Source of the DNA: Rhodocyclaceae bacterium
Lineage (GTDB): Bacteria; Pseudomonadota; Gammaproteobacteria; Burkholderiales; Usitatibacteraceae
DNA length: 64,000 nucleotides
NCBI GenBank assembly: GCA_020247395.1
Contig: JADCJC010000010.1
Coordinates: 1 to 64,000, forward strand
Reading direction: 5' to 3'
A program made the translations under genes and the position numbers. The notes below the pieces were generated by a model. That model saw nothing but the letters and a program-made list of their open reading frames with translations. It was not told the origin of the DNA and did no database searches. This document shows, in pieces, positions 29,277-38,282 of this stretch (positions are counted from its first letter, which is position 1; every line of letters starts with the position of its first letter).

Positions 29277-29578
29277 TCCCACTATCGCATTACCTGATTC
29301 TGTCGGCCGTTCTGTTCTCGATTTCAATTGCGGGGATTTTTCTTAACCGGAAAAACCTGATCGTGTTGTTGATGGCTGTTGAGTTGATGTTGCTCGCGGT
29401 CAACATGAACTTCATCGCGTTTTCACATGCGCTCGGTGATTTGAACGGTCAGGTGTTTGTGTTTTTCATCTTGACGGTCGCGGCTGCTGAATCCGCAATC
29501 GGTTTGGCAATTTTGGTGATCCTCTTCCGTAATCTGAAGAGTATCAATGTGGAAGATATTGGAACGCTAAAGGGCTAG
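29273..29578 (+). CDS. nuoK: NADH-quinone oxidoreductase subunit K
   Basis: ND4L-type membrane subunit, 101 aa, three helices. The conserved Glu residues of the proton path are in [14 protein letters not shown] and [13 protein letters not shown]. It overlaps nuoJ (ATGA). A copy of the dispersed palindromic repeat lies directly after the stop, inside the operon, before nuoL. Confidence 0.97.
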   Translation: MIPLSHYLILSAVLFSISIAGIFLNRKNLIVLLMAVELMLLAVNMNFIAFSHALGDLNGQVFVFFILTVAAAESAIGLAILVILFRNLKSINVEDIGTLKG

Positions 29579-29580
29579 CA

Positions 29581-29640
29581 AAGACGGGCATCTTCGGGCA
29601 TAAATGCTTGAAAAACGCCGCCAGTACTAGGCTTTCTATC
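29581..29640. repeat. Palindromic intergenic repeat, copy b (inside nuo operon)
   Basis: GACGGGCATCTTC...ATGCTTGAAAAACGCCGCC, then AGTACTAGGCTTTCTAT. Its reverse complement aligns with copy d over more than 50 bp, including the outer AAAGCCTAGTA flank. It fills the nuoK-nuoL gap and may form a hairpin in the operon mRNA. Confidence 0.6.
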
Positions 29641-29657
29641 AATTTTTGCAACAACTC

Positions 29658-31706
29658 ATGATTGAAAACAAACTCGCATTACTTGCCATCCCACTGCTGC
29701 CGCTGATCGGCGCGTTGCTGGCTGGTTTCCTCGGCAACGGGTTTGCCAAACCCGTAGGACGCGCATTCGCGCACAGCGTCACCATCCTCGGTATTGCGGC
29801 GGCGTTTGTATTGTCGTTGTTCGTGTTCCAGGACGTATCGGCGGGCAAAACGTTTAACGGCTCCGTGTACACGTGGCTTGTGACCGGTGGGATCAAACTG
29901 GAAGTCGGCTTCTTGATTGATTCACTCACGGCGACGATGATGCTGGTGGTGACGTTTGTATCGTTGATGGTGCATGTTTATACCATCGGCTATATGAAAG
30001 ACGACGACGGTTACACACGCTTCTTCGCTTACATCTCACTCTTCACCTTCGCCATGTTGATGCTGGTGATGTCGAACAACTTCCTGCAATTGTTCTTCGG
30101 CTGGGAAGCGGTGGGGTTGGTGTCGTATCTCCTGATTGGCTTCTGGTACAAGCGCCCGACCGCCATCAAGGCGAATCTGAAAGCGTTCCTCGTCAACCGC
30201 GTTGGTGACTTTGGTTTTCTTCTCGGCATCGGGTTGATCTTCGCCTACTTCGGCACGCTCGATTACCGTGAGACGTTTGCCCTCGCACAGAATTTCAAAG
30301 AGACCATCATCGAGCCGATTCCCGGTTGGCAGTGGTCGCTGATCACCGCAATCTGTATCGGCCTGTTTATCGGCGCGATGGGCAAGTCGGCGCAGTTTCC
30401 ATTGCACGTTTGGCTGCCTGATTCCATGGAAGGCCCGACACCGATTTCTGCGCTGATCCACGCCGCAACCATGGTTACCGCCGGTATTTTTATGGTGGCA
30501 CGCATGTCGCCGCTGTTTGAGATGTCCGAGACGGCACTCTCGTTCGTCCTCATCATCGGCGCGATTACCGCGCTCTTCATGGGCTTCTTGGGCATCGTGC
30601 AGAACGACATTAAGCGTGTTGTAGCGTATTCGACGTTGTCACAGCTTGGCTACATGACAGTCGCACTAGGCGTCTCCGCCTACTCGGTCGCCATCTTCCA
30701 TCTGATGACCCATGCGTTCTTCAAGGCGCTACTGTTCTTGGGCGCGGGCTCGGTCATCATGGGTATGCACCACAACCAAGACATGCGCTACATGGGTGGC
30801 GCTTGGAGGTACATGAAGATCACCTGGATCACCTCGCTGATCGGCTCACTCGCATTGATCGGCACGCCATTTTTCTCCGGCTTCTATTCCAAAGATTCGA
30901 TTATTGAAGCGGTGAAACACGCCTCGATTCCCGGCGCGGGGATCGCGTACTTCGCCGTCGTTGCGGGTGTGTTTGTCACCGCCTTCTACTCGTTCCGCAT
31001 GTACTTCCTGGTGTTCCACGGCAAGGAACGTTACGACGATCTGCATGCGGATAAACATGGACACGATGGCCATGACGACCACGCCGACCACGCCGACCAC
31101 GAACACCACGGCCTCGCCAAGGGTGAGAAGCCGCACGAAAGCCCATGGGTGGTGACGCTGCCGCTGGTATTGCTGGCGATTCCATCGGTCTTCATCGGGC
31201 TTTATACGATCCAGCCGATGTTGTTTGGAGAATTCTTCAAGGGTGTGATCACTATCTACCCGACGCACGATTCGCTTGCGGGATTGCGGTCACACTTCAC
31301 CAGCTGGGCGGGCATGGCCGTCCACGGCTTTCAAACTGTGCCATTCTGGTTCGCTGCCGCTGGTGTTGCGCTGGCTTGGTATTTCTACATGAAGCGCCCG
31401 GATATTCCAGCCGCCATCAAACAGAAGTTTTCAGCCGTACACACGCTGCTCGAAAACAAGTACTACCTCGATACCTTTAACGAATGGGCGTTCGCTGCTG
31501 GTGCGCGCAAGCTCGGGTCCGCGCTGTGGAAGTTCGGTGATGTGACCATCATCGACGGCATCATGGTCAACGGCACGGCGAAGGTCATCGGCTGGTTCTC
31601 CGGTGTTGCGCGGGTGGTGCAATCCGGTTACCTCTATACCTATGCCTTCTGGATGATTCTTGGCGTTTTTGTCCTGTTAAGTTTGGTGTTCCTGAAGATT
31701 CAATAA
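29658..31706 (+). CDS. nuoL: NADH-quinone oxidoreductase subunit L
   Basis: Large antiporter-like proton-pumping subunit, 682 aa from ATG 29658; the ORF opens at a TTG 12 bp earlier. Conserved segments include FFGWEAVGLVSYLLIGFW (pumping Glu), GKSAQFPLHVWLPDSMEGPTPISALIHAATM and AYSTLSQLGYM. After helix 12 a hydrophilic loop contains 13 His and 10 Asp within 31 residues (about residues 465-495). The C-terminal amphipathic arm runs along the membrane. Confidence 0.96.
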   Translation: MIENKLALLAIPLLPLIGALLAGFLGNGFAKPVGRAFAHSVTILGIAAAFVLSLFVFQDVSAGKTFNGSVYTWLVTGGIKLEVGFLIDSLTATMMLVVTFVSLMVHVYTIGYMKDDDGYTRFFAYISLFTFAMLMLVMSNNFLQLFFGWEAVGLVSYLLIGFWYKRPTAIKANLKAFLVNRVGDFGFLLGIGLIFAYFGTLDYRETFALAQNFKETIIEPIPGWQWSLITAICIGLFIGAMGKSAQFPLHVWLPDSMEGPTPISALIHAATMVTAGIFMVARMSPLFEMSETALSFVLIIGAITALFMGFLGIVQNDIKRVVAYSTLSQLGYMTVALGVSAYSVAIFHLMTHAFFKALLFLGAGSVIMGMHHNQDMRYMGGAWRYMKITWITSLIGSLALIGTPFFSGFYSKDSIIEAVKHASIPGAGIAYFAVVAGVFVTAFYSFRMYFLVFHGKERYDDLHADKHGHDGHDDHADHADHEHHGLAKGEKPHESPWVVTLPLVLLAIPSVFIGLYTIQPMLFGEFFKGVITIYPTHDSLAGLRSHFTSWAGMAVHGFQTVPFWFAAAGVALAWYFYMKRPDIPAAIKQKFSAVHTLLENKYYLDTFNEWAFAAGARKLGSALWKFGDVTIIDGIMVNGTAKVIGWFSGVARVVQSGYLYTYAFWMILGVFVLLSLVFLKIQ

Positions 31707-31756
31707 AACGTCGTTGTGTGTGAGTTCCTGTCACACACTGGGCGAAGAAAACAACA

Positions 31757-33244
31757 ATGCAAACAAGTTCCTACATATTGAGTTTGACTATCTGGGTGCC
31801 GATCATCGCGGGCATTCTAGTGTTGTTCCTCAACCACGAATCGCAAAAGCCAATGGCACGTGCCGTGGCATTGGTGGGAAGTATTCTTGGCTTGCTCGTG
31901 GCAATTCCATTGTGGGTCGGGTTTGACAATGCCAGCGCGGCGATGCAGTTTGTCGAGCGCCTCGTCTGGATTCCGCGCTACAACATTCACTATGCGCTGG
32001 GCGTGGACGGCATCTCCATGCTGTTTGTGTTGCTCAATAGCTTCACCACCATCCTCGTTATCGCCGCGTCATGGGAAGTGATTCAAGAAAAAGTATCGCA
32101 ATACCTTGCGTCGTTCTTGATCATGTCGGGGCTGATTAACGGCGTGTTCGCTGCTACGGATGCGATCCTGTTCTACCTGTTCTTCGAGGCCATGTTGATC
32201 CCGATGTTCCTCATCATCGGTATCTGGGGCGGGCCGCGTCGTGTTTACGCAGCAGTAAAGTTTTTCCTGTACACGTTGTTAGGCTCGCTGTTGATGTTGG
32301 CGGCGCTGATCTATTTGTACAACGTCACCAACGGCAGCTTTGACATCATCGATTACCACCGTGTCCCACTCGGCATTACCGCGCAGACGCTGATCTTCCT
32401 TGCATTCTTTGCCTCTTTCGCCGTGAAAGTGCCAATGTGGCCGGTGCACACCTGGCTGCCTGATGCGCACGTTGAAGCGCCGACCGGCGGCTCGGTCATT
32501 CTGGCGGCCATTACACTCAAGATTGGTGCATACGGCTTCCTCCGCTTCAATATGCCGATCGCACCGGACGCGAGCCACGCCTTGGCAGGGTTTATGATCG
32601 CGTTGTCATTGATTGCGGTGGTTTACATCGGCCTTGTGGCGTTGGTGCAGGCCGATATGAAAAAGCTGGTGGCGTACTCATCCATTTCACACATGGGTTT
32701 TGTCACGCTAGGGTTCTTTCTGTTTAACGGTCAGGGCGTGGAAGGCGGGCTGGTGCAGATGATTTCGCACGGCTTTATCTCGGCAGCGATGTTCTTGTGC
32801 ATCGGTGTCTTGTACGACCGTGTGCACTCGCGCGAGATTTCTTCCTATGGTGGTGTGGTCAATACCATGCCGAAGTTTGCATTCTTTGCTGTGTTGTTCG
32901 CGATGGCAAATTCAGGACTGCCGGCGACTTCCGGCTTTGTCGGTGAGTTCATGGTCCTCCTCGGCGCGATGAAGGTGAATTTCTGGTTCGCCTTTGTGGC
33001 GTCGACGACTTTGATTTTGGGCGCTGCCTACTCGCTGTGGATGGTCAAGCGTGTGATCTTCGGTGAAATTGCCAACGATAACGTGCGCACCCTAACCGAC
33101 ATCAACGCCCGCGAAATGTCGATCCTCGCGGTGCTGGCATTGCTGGTGCTGTTTATGGGGCTGTATCCAAAACCATTTACCGACGTGATGCACGTCTCGG
33201 TAGATGCGCTGCTCAAACACGTAGCCATTAGCAAGATCAATTAA
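31757..33244 (+). CDS. nuoM: NADH-quinone oxidoreductase subunit M
   Basis: ND4-type proton-pumping subunit, 495 aa. Conserved motifs are LFYLFFEAMLIPMFLIIGIWGG (pumping Glu), VPMWPVHTWLPDAHVEAPTGGSV, and AYSSISHMGFVTLG with its Lys nearby. The 50-bp gap after nuoL is short and without a clear signal. nuoN starts 23 bp downstream. Confidence 0.96.
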   Translation: MQTSSYILSLTIWVPIIAGILVLFLNHESQKPMARAVALVGSILGLLVAIPLWVGFDNASAAMQFVERLVWIPRYNIHYALGVDGISMLFVLLNSFTTILVIAASWEVIQEKVSQYLASFLIMSGLINGVFAATDAILFYLFFEAMLIPMFLIIGIWGGPRRVYAAVKFFLYTLLGSLLMLAALIYLYNVTNGSFDIIDYHRVPLGITAQTLIFLAFFASFAVKVPMWPVHTWLPDAHVEAPTGGSVILAAITLKIGAYGFLRFNMPIAPDASHALAGFMIALSLIAVVYIGLVALVQADMKKLVAYSSISHMGFVTLGFFLFNGQGVEGGLVQMISHGFISAAMFLCIGVLYDRVHSREISSYGGVVNTMPKFAFFAVLFAMANSGLPATSGFVGEFMVLLGAMKVNFWFAFVASTTLILGAAYSLWMVKRVIFGEIANDNVRTLTDINAREMSILAVLALLVLFMGLYPKPFTDVMHVSVDALLKHVAISKIN

Positions 33245-33267
33245 TCCGTAGAACCGGCGCTGATCCA

Positions 33268-34722
33268 ATGACACTCGCACAACTCAACATAAATGCCGCT
33301 TTTCCGGAGATATTTCTCCTGATCATGATTGGTACATTCATGATTATCGATTTGTTCGGCAACGAACGTGGACGCGCTTATGTTCGCTATCAGCTGCCAA
33401 TCGCTGCGCTGTTGTTACTAGTTTGGATGTGTGGATCAAGTCTTTTTTCTCCGTTGTCCCAGACGGCTTTCAGCGGGATGTTTGTGGACGATGCACTTTC
33501 ATCGCTATTAAAGGCGGCTATTGCGGCAGCCGTTGCCGCACTCATTGTCTATAGTCGGTCGTATCTGGAAGCGCGCAAACTCTTCACCGGCGAGTTCGTA
33601 CTGCTGATGTTGTTTGCCACGCTCGGCATGATGATCATGGTCTCGGCCAATCACTTTGTATTGTTGTATCTCGGCTTGGAGATTCTTGCGCTCTCGACCT
33701 ATGCGATGGTCGCGCTGAACCGCGATTCCGCAACATCCACCGAGGCGGCGATGAAGTACTTCATCCTCGGCGCGCTGGCTTCCGGCTTGCTGCTTTACGG
33801 TATGTCGATGGTCTACGGTGGCACCGGATCGCTCGATGTCGCAGTCGTTGCCAAAACCATCGAATTCTCACGCGCCAACGATCCGCTAATCACCTTCGGC
33901 CTTGTGTTTGTCGTGGCGGGATTGGCATTTAAGCTCGGTGTGGTGCCGTTTCATATGTGGGTGCCGGACGTATACCAGGGTGCGCCAACGCCGATGACAA
34001 TGTTTATCGGCTCGGCCTCAAAGATCGCCGCATTTGGCTTCACCATCCGTATTCTTGGTGATTCGCTGGCCGGCGCGGCAAGTGATTGGCAAGGCATGTT
34101 AGTAATCTTGGCGGTTGCCTCACTCGCGGTCGGCAACATCATCGCGATTGCGCAGACCAACTTGAAGCGAATGTTGGCGTACTCAACCATTTCGCACATG
34201 GGTTTCTTACTGCTCGGCTTGCTGGCTGGCACCAACAACGGCTACGCCGCGTCAATGTTCTACATCATTTCCTACGCGTTGATGTCGCTTGGTGCGTTCG
34301 GCATCATCATGCTGCTTTCCCGCGAAGGCTTCGAGGCCGATGAGCTCGATGACCTTAAGGGCCTGAACCAACGTTCGCCGTGGGTCGCCTTCCTGATGCT
34401 GGTGATGATGTTTTCGATGGCGGGTATTCCGCCATTCGTGGGTTTCTTTGCCAAGCTGTCCGTGTTGGAAGCGGTGTTGCAGGCCGACTTCACCTGGCTG
34501 GTAGTCTACGCCGTATTGATGAGTGTGATCGGTGCCTTCTACTACTTGCGTGTGGTGAAACTCATGTACATGGATACGCCGAAAGACAACTCGCCGATCA
34601 CTGCCGGACAGGCGATGCGTACGCTGCTGGGGGTAAACGCATTTGCGGTGTTGCTCATCGGCCTCCTGCCGGGTGCGGGGCTGATGGGGCTTTGCCTCAG
34701 CGCCATCCAGAAGTCGCTGTAA
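33268..34722 (+). CDS. nuoN: NADH-quinone oxidoreductase subunit N
   Basis: ND2-type proton-pumping subunit, 484 aa, and the last complex I gene. Conserved segments are LYLGLEILALSTYAMVAL, EAAMKYFILGALASGLLLYG and FKLGVVPFHMWVPDVYQGAPTPMT. The operon continues, with the Nudix gene only 9 bp downstream. Many beta-proteobacteria have a small DUF2818 membrane gene at this junction; here it is absent. Confidence 0.96.
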   Translation: MTLAQLNINAAFPEIFLLIMIGTFMIIDLFGNERGRAYVRYQLPIAALLLLVWMCGSSLFSPLSQTAFSGMFVDDALSSLLKAAIAAAVAALIVYSRSYLEARKLFTGEFVLLMLFATLGMMIMVSANHFVLLYLGLEILALSTYAMVALNRDSATSTEAAMKYFILGALASGLLLYGMSMVYGGTGSLDVAVVAKTIEFSRANDPLITFGLVFVVAGLAFKLGVVPFHMWVPDVYQGAPTPMTMFIGSASKIAAFGFTIRILGDSLAGAASDWQGMLVILAVASLAVGNIIAIAQTNLKRMLAYSTISHMGFLLLGLLAGTNNGYAASMFYIISYALMSLGAFGIIMLLSREGFEADELDDLKGLNQRSPWVAFLMLVMMFSMAGIPPFVGFFAKLSVLEAVLQADFTWLVVYAVLMSVIGAFYYLRVVKLMYMDTPKDNSPITAGQAMRTLLGVNAFAVLLIGLLPGAGLMGLCLSAIQKSL

Positions 34723-34731
34723 GGTTGCCCG

Positions 34732-35334
34732 GTGGCTGTGCCGTCTGATTTGCCGACGCTACCGAAGCTGCCAACGTTTCCCGACCTCACCGAACATCAC
34801 ATCGAGACGGAGCAGGTTGTTGATGGCAAATTCATTTGCCTGCACACTGATCGTGTGCGCTTACCGGATGGCAGCGAGTCCCATCGCGAATATGTGCTGC
34901 ACCCGGGAGCGGTGGTGATTGCTGCATTTGTGGGCAACAATGCGGATGCCGATACGTTGGTGTTTGAGCACCAGTACCGTTACCCAGTCGGCAAACACTT
35001 CCTCGAGCTTCCCGCCGGCAAGATCGAAGAGGGCGAGGATCAGCTTGTCACCGCCAAGCGTGAGCTGCTCGAAGAGACCGGCTACGTTTCAGAACGCTGG
35101 CAGCATGCCCTCACCATGCACCCGACCATTGGTTATGCCAACGAACACATTGAGCTCTACATCGCCAAACACGTGAAGTTTGTCGGGCATCAGCGTGACG
35201 AGGGCGAGTTTTTAGAGGTGTTCACTATGTCTTTATCTGACGCCGTAGAGCGCGTCGGTCGGGGCGAGATTACGGATACCAAAACTGCCTTTTCGTTGCT
35301 CTGGCTGGATCGTTTTCGCGATCGATGGAGCTAG
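34732..35334 (+). CDS. Nudix hydrolase, probable ADP-ribose pyrophosphatase
   Basis: Cytoplasmic Nudix hydrolase of 200 aa. The Nudix box is complete: GKIEEGEDQLVTAKRELLEETGYV. The upstream Pro/Gly-rich LELPAGK and the N-terminal strands (VVDGKFICLHTDRVRLPDGS) resemble NudF-type ADP-ribose pyrophosphatases. The start is GTG 34732, with AAGG 7 bp before it; a second GTG at 34738 is possible. It is cotranscribed with nuo, which may link NAD-derived ADP-ribose turnover with NADH oxidation. Confidence 0.85.
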   Translation: MAVPSDLPTLPKLPTFPDLTEHHIETEQVVDGKFICLHTDRVRLPDGSESHREYVLHPGAVVIAAFVGNNADADTLVFEHQYRYPVGKHFLELPAGKIEEGEDQLVTAKRELLEETGYVSERWQHALTMHPTIGYANEHIELYIAKHVKFVGHQRDEGEFLEVFTMSLSDAVERVGRGEITDTKTAFSLLWLDRFRDRWS

Positions 35335-35410
35335 GCGAAATGGTGCCCACTTCAGTTCTTTTCCATTGGCTGCCATGTCAGCGCAGAACTGTTTCGGCAA
35401 CAATAAAACT

Positions 35411-35492
35411 GTCGCCCCGGCGCAGGCCGGGGGGCAATTTGCTGTGGGCGGATGAAGAATCTCACTTGGACCCCGGCCTGCGCCGGAGCGAC
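35411..35492. repeat. 82-bp inverted-repeat element between the Nudix gene and glpD
   Basis: Left arm begins GTCGCCCCGGCGCAGG and right arm ends CCTGCGCCGGAGCGAC; the 22-bp arms match at 21 positions and enclose 38 bp. It looks like a REP doublet or small MITE. Only this copy is present in the window. Transcribed, it would form a very stable hairpin. Confidence 0.7.
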
Positions 35493-35530
35493 ATGCTTGA
35501 GTCACTACATCATTTTCAATTGAGAGTTGA

Positions 35531-37033
35531 ATGTATGACCTAGCCATCATCGGCGGCGGCATTAATGGCTGTGGCATTGCACGCGACGCGGCGGGTCGCG
35601 GCTTGTCAGTGTTGCTCGTGGAGCAACACGACCTCGCCTGCGCCACCAGTAGCTGGAGCACCAAACTCATTCATGGCGGGCTGCGCTATTTGGAGCAGTA
35701 CGAATTCCGGCTGGTGCGTGAGTCCCTGCAAGAGCGGGAGATATTGCTAAAGCTGGCGCCACATCTCATCCGCCCCATGCAGTTTGTGCTGCCCCACGAT
35801 CACGGGATGCGACCAGCGTGGATGATTCGCGCAGGGCTGTTTTTGTATGACCACATCGGCGGCAAACAATCGATGCCCGGCTCGCGTGGGTTACGCTTTC
35901 CAGAGCACAATTTCAACGCCGGACTGTCACCCAAAATCACGCGAGGGTTTGTCTATTCGGATGCGCAGGTTGACGATGCAAGGTTGACGGTATTGAACGC
36001 CGTCTCAGCCCGCGAGCTGGGTGCCGAGGTACGAACCCGCACCGCACTGGTAGGCGGGCGGCGTGAAGCCAATCGCTGGTGTTTGAGTTTGTCTGCCGAT
36101 GGTGACACTGCGACAACAGTGTATGCAAATGCCGTGGTCAATGCCGCTGGCCCGTGGGTAAAACAAGTCCTTGATGGAGCATTCAAGATCGAAATTGCGG
36201 CGACGGTGCGATTGGTAAAGGGCAGTCACATCATCGTGCCGCGTATCCATGAGCACGACCACGCTTATCTGTTGCAGACCGTCGATGGCCGTGTCGTGTT
36301 CGTGATTCCGTATGAGGGCCATTACTCGTTAATCGGCACAACCGACATCGTGGTGACTGATGCGAACCAAACGCCGTCTATCTCCGAGGAAGAAACCGCT
36401 TATTTGCTGGAGGCGGTGAATCGCTTCCTGGCGAAGCGGCTGTTTGCGCGCGATGTGGTGCGGTCGTACGCTGGTGTGCGACCACTGTATGACGATGGTG
36501 AGACCAACGCCAGCAAAATCACGCGCGACTATGTGCTGAAGCTCGATCACATCGAAGGCAAGCTGCCGCTGCTTTCGGTGTTTGGCGGCAAACTCACCAC
36601 CTATCGACGTCTGGCGGAACACGCCTTGGAAACGATGGCACCACACCTGCCCGCCATGCGCGGCAAGTGGACGGGCAGTGTGGCGCTGCCGGGTGGCGAG
36701 TTGGAAGGTTATGCTGATGTTGATGCTTATGCACGCTCACTTATCCCAAAACACGCTGGTGTTCCGCCGGACTACATTCGGCGTTTGGTGCGCCGCCACG
36801 GTGATCGGGCAGCCAAGGTGTTGCGCGGCGTGCGCAATGTCGCCGACATGGGCGAGATCTTTGGGGCGGGGCTCAACTTGTTATGCGAGCGCGAGATCGA
36901 GTTTGTCATTCGCGATGAGTGGGCAACATCGACCGATGACATTCTCTGGCGGCGCACCAAGTGTGGCCTGCATATGGCTGACGACGAGCGCGTCCGGGCT
37001 GCGGCGTTCATTGCGGGCAAACTCAAGCATTGA
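35531..37033 (+). CDS. glpD: Aerobic glycerol-3-phosphate dehydrogenase
   Basis: Membrane-associated flavoenzyme that oxidises glycerol 3-phosphate to dihydroxyacetone phosphate and passes electrons to quinone, 500 aa. The FAD dinucleotide-binding motif is at the extreme N-terminus (LAIIGGGINGCGIARDAAGRG). Family blocks are CATSSWSTKLIHGGLRYLE, SLIGTTDIV and SYAGVRPLYDD, plus a C-terminal GlpD cap domain. It stands alone behind the inverted repeat. Functionally it could use glycerol phosphate from phospholipid breakdown, but no Pho box precedes it. Confidence 0.95.
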   Translation: MYDLAIIGGGINGCGIARDAAGRGLSVLLVEQHDLACATSSWSTKLIHGGLRYLEQYEFRLVRESLQEREILLKLAPHLIRPMQFVLPHDHGMRPAWMIRAGLFLYDHIGGKQSMPGSRGLRFPEHNFNAGLSPKITRGFVYSDAQVDDARLTVLNAVSARELGAEVRTRTALVGGRREANRWCLSLSADGDTATTVYANAVVNAAGPWVKQVLDGAFKIEIAATVRLVKGSHIIVPRIHEHDHAYLLQTVDGRVVFVIPYEGHYSLIGTTDIVVTDANQTPSISEEETAYLLEAVNRFLAKRLFARDVVRSYAGVRPLYDDGETNASKITRDYVLKLDHIEGKLPLLSVFGGKLTTYRRLAEHALETMAPHLPAMRGKWTGSVALPGGELEGYADVDAYARSLIPKHAGVPPDYIRRLVRRHGDRAAKVLRGVRNVADMGEIFGAGLNLLCEREIEFVIRDEWATSTDDILWRRTKCGLHMADDERVRAAAFIAGKLKH

Positions 37034-37371
37034 CGGGCGTTTTCAAGTGGTTAGGCGGGCTCATCAATATTGATGTTTGTTTATGCTTTGTATCTTCGTC
37101 GTTGAATGCGTGGGCTGGTTTGCGGCTGACCATCCTTTTGCCCTTGTTTTTGCTAGTGAGCGAAAGGGCCATGCTGGTGAGCAACCTACTGACCATCAAA
37201 GTAATCGTTACCCGTAAGCATTAGGAGGCCCCGCAGTGACATAATGCAGGGACTGCGGATATTTGTCTGCCGATTAAGCTGATAAGTTCGAGACGCGCTG
37301 TGAGGTTGCACAAAACTGACTCCCAACTCGACGTCGTGGCGCAACTCAATCTAACTAACAGGGAGAGCAAT
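37034..37371. other. Intergenic stretch after glpD
   Basis: 338 bp without a supported gene. The first 30 bp (GACGGGCGTTTTCAAG...GGCGGGCTC) look like half of the dispersed palindromic repeat. Short inverted segments occur near 37225-37258 (CCCCGCAGT / GGGACTGCGG). Small ORFs here have no ribosome-binding site. Confidence 0.4.
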
Positions 37372-37545
37372 TTGAAGTGGATTTTGGGGTTTTTGGTAGT
37401 GGCTACTTTAGCGGGGTGCGCATCACCTCAGGTGGTGTCCGTACGTAAACCGGGTGATGCAGACTTGAGCTGCGCGCAGCTCAAGAACGAGTATGCAGAT
37501 GCGCTCGATTTTGAAGCTAAGGCGCGGAAGGAACGTACGAGTTGA
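37372..37545 (+). pseudogene. Small lipoprotein, probably C-terminally truncated
   Basis: From TTG 37372, which has GGGAGA 6 bp before it, the product is a 57-aa lipoprotein: signal MKWILGFLVVATLAGC with lipobox LAGC, then a mature part with DLSCAQLKNEYADALDFEAKARKERTS. From memory, related small proteobacterial lipoproteins continue from this charged helix into a hydrophobic TGTNVAAALFFWP-like segment, missing here. The following DNA is a response-regulator fragment in antisense, so the gene was probably cut by a rearrangement. It could still make a short lipoprotein. Confidence 0.5.
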
Positions 37546-37549
37546 TTTT

Positions 37550-37770
37550 GCAGGACCTCACTCAAAAAGACGCCGTTTTGCGGCATCGGGTCGATGGCAA
37601 AACTGAGCTGTTCACAGGCGTTGGATCTTGCCAAGTAGCCGTCTGCACCCGCACGAATTGCTCGCTCGCCGAAAACGGCTTCGCTGAGGTTGCTGACAAC
37701 CAGTAGCTTTGTGGTTGGTTGGATGCTCTTTAGCCGTGCCGCGATTCGGACGCCTCCGCAGTCGATAAAC
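37550..37770 (-). pseudogene. Response-regulator receiver fragment
   Basis: On the minus strand a frame without a start reads ...GGVRIAARLKSIQPTTKLLVVSNLSEA, then FGERAIRAGADGYLARSN, then an alpha-5-like SFAIDPMPQNGVFLSEV. This matches the beta-4 to alpha-5 end of NarL/FixJ-type receiver domains, including the switch Ser and the Lys-to-Arg position (GYLAR). The phosphoacceptor part and the DNA-binding domain are missing. It is a decayed remnant. Confidence 0.6.
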
Positions 37771-38282
37771 CCGGCTGGGCATCGAGCGGGCTCTTGGTAA
37801 TGGCGTAGTGGATGCCTTTCACAATCCAGACAAGGGCCTTTGTTTTTTTAAGGAAAGAAATCTAACTGAATTTCGCTCAGCGGACTGCCAGTCCAATAGT
37901 TTTAACAGAGTTTTGCTCGATAGTCGGTCGAGCTTCTAAGGGTGTTGCCCTCGGTCCTTGCCTCGTTTCGCACGTTGCCCCCAGAGGTATGTCTCACCGA
38001 ACACGCGGGGGTCGCTGGATGTCGCAATGGTTCTCTATGTGCGGGACGTTGCCGGTTACACGATCCGCAAAATAGTGCCGCAGGGTGGTGGAGCTAGTCT
38101 GAAACGCGAGTACATTCAATAGAATCTCTGTTTCGGTGGCCCGCGCAAATTCAAGGCTCTCGGTTCCCGGCGCAAATTGAGGTGGGCGAGTGTGGATCTG
38201 TAGAGCCTTTGCACCTGCGAGGCATCGGGTAGTGAGAGCTCGGCATAGTGGCCATCGACGTGGATTCGTTGAACGGCTTTCG
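37771..38282. other. Degenerate intergenic region before dnaJ
   Basis: About 510 bp without a supported gene. One minus-strand frame (about 38010-38230) stays open for more than 70 codons but has no start codon with a ribosome-binding site and no family I recognise. It may be further relict coding DNA. No terminator for dnaJ was found. Confidence 0.4.

Noticed and set aside
38010-38230. Open minus-strand frame of more than 70 codons before dnaJ
   Set aside because: No start codon with a ribosome-binding site and no recognisable family; treated as relict DNA.
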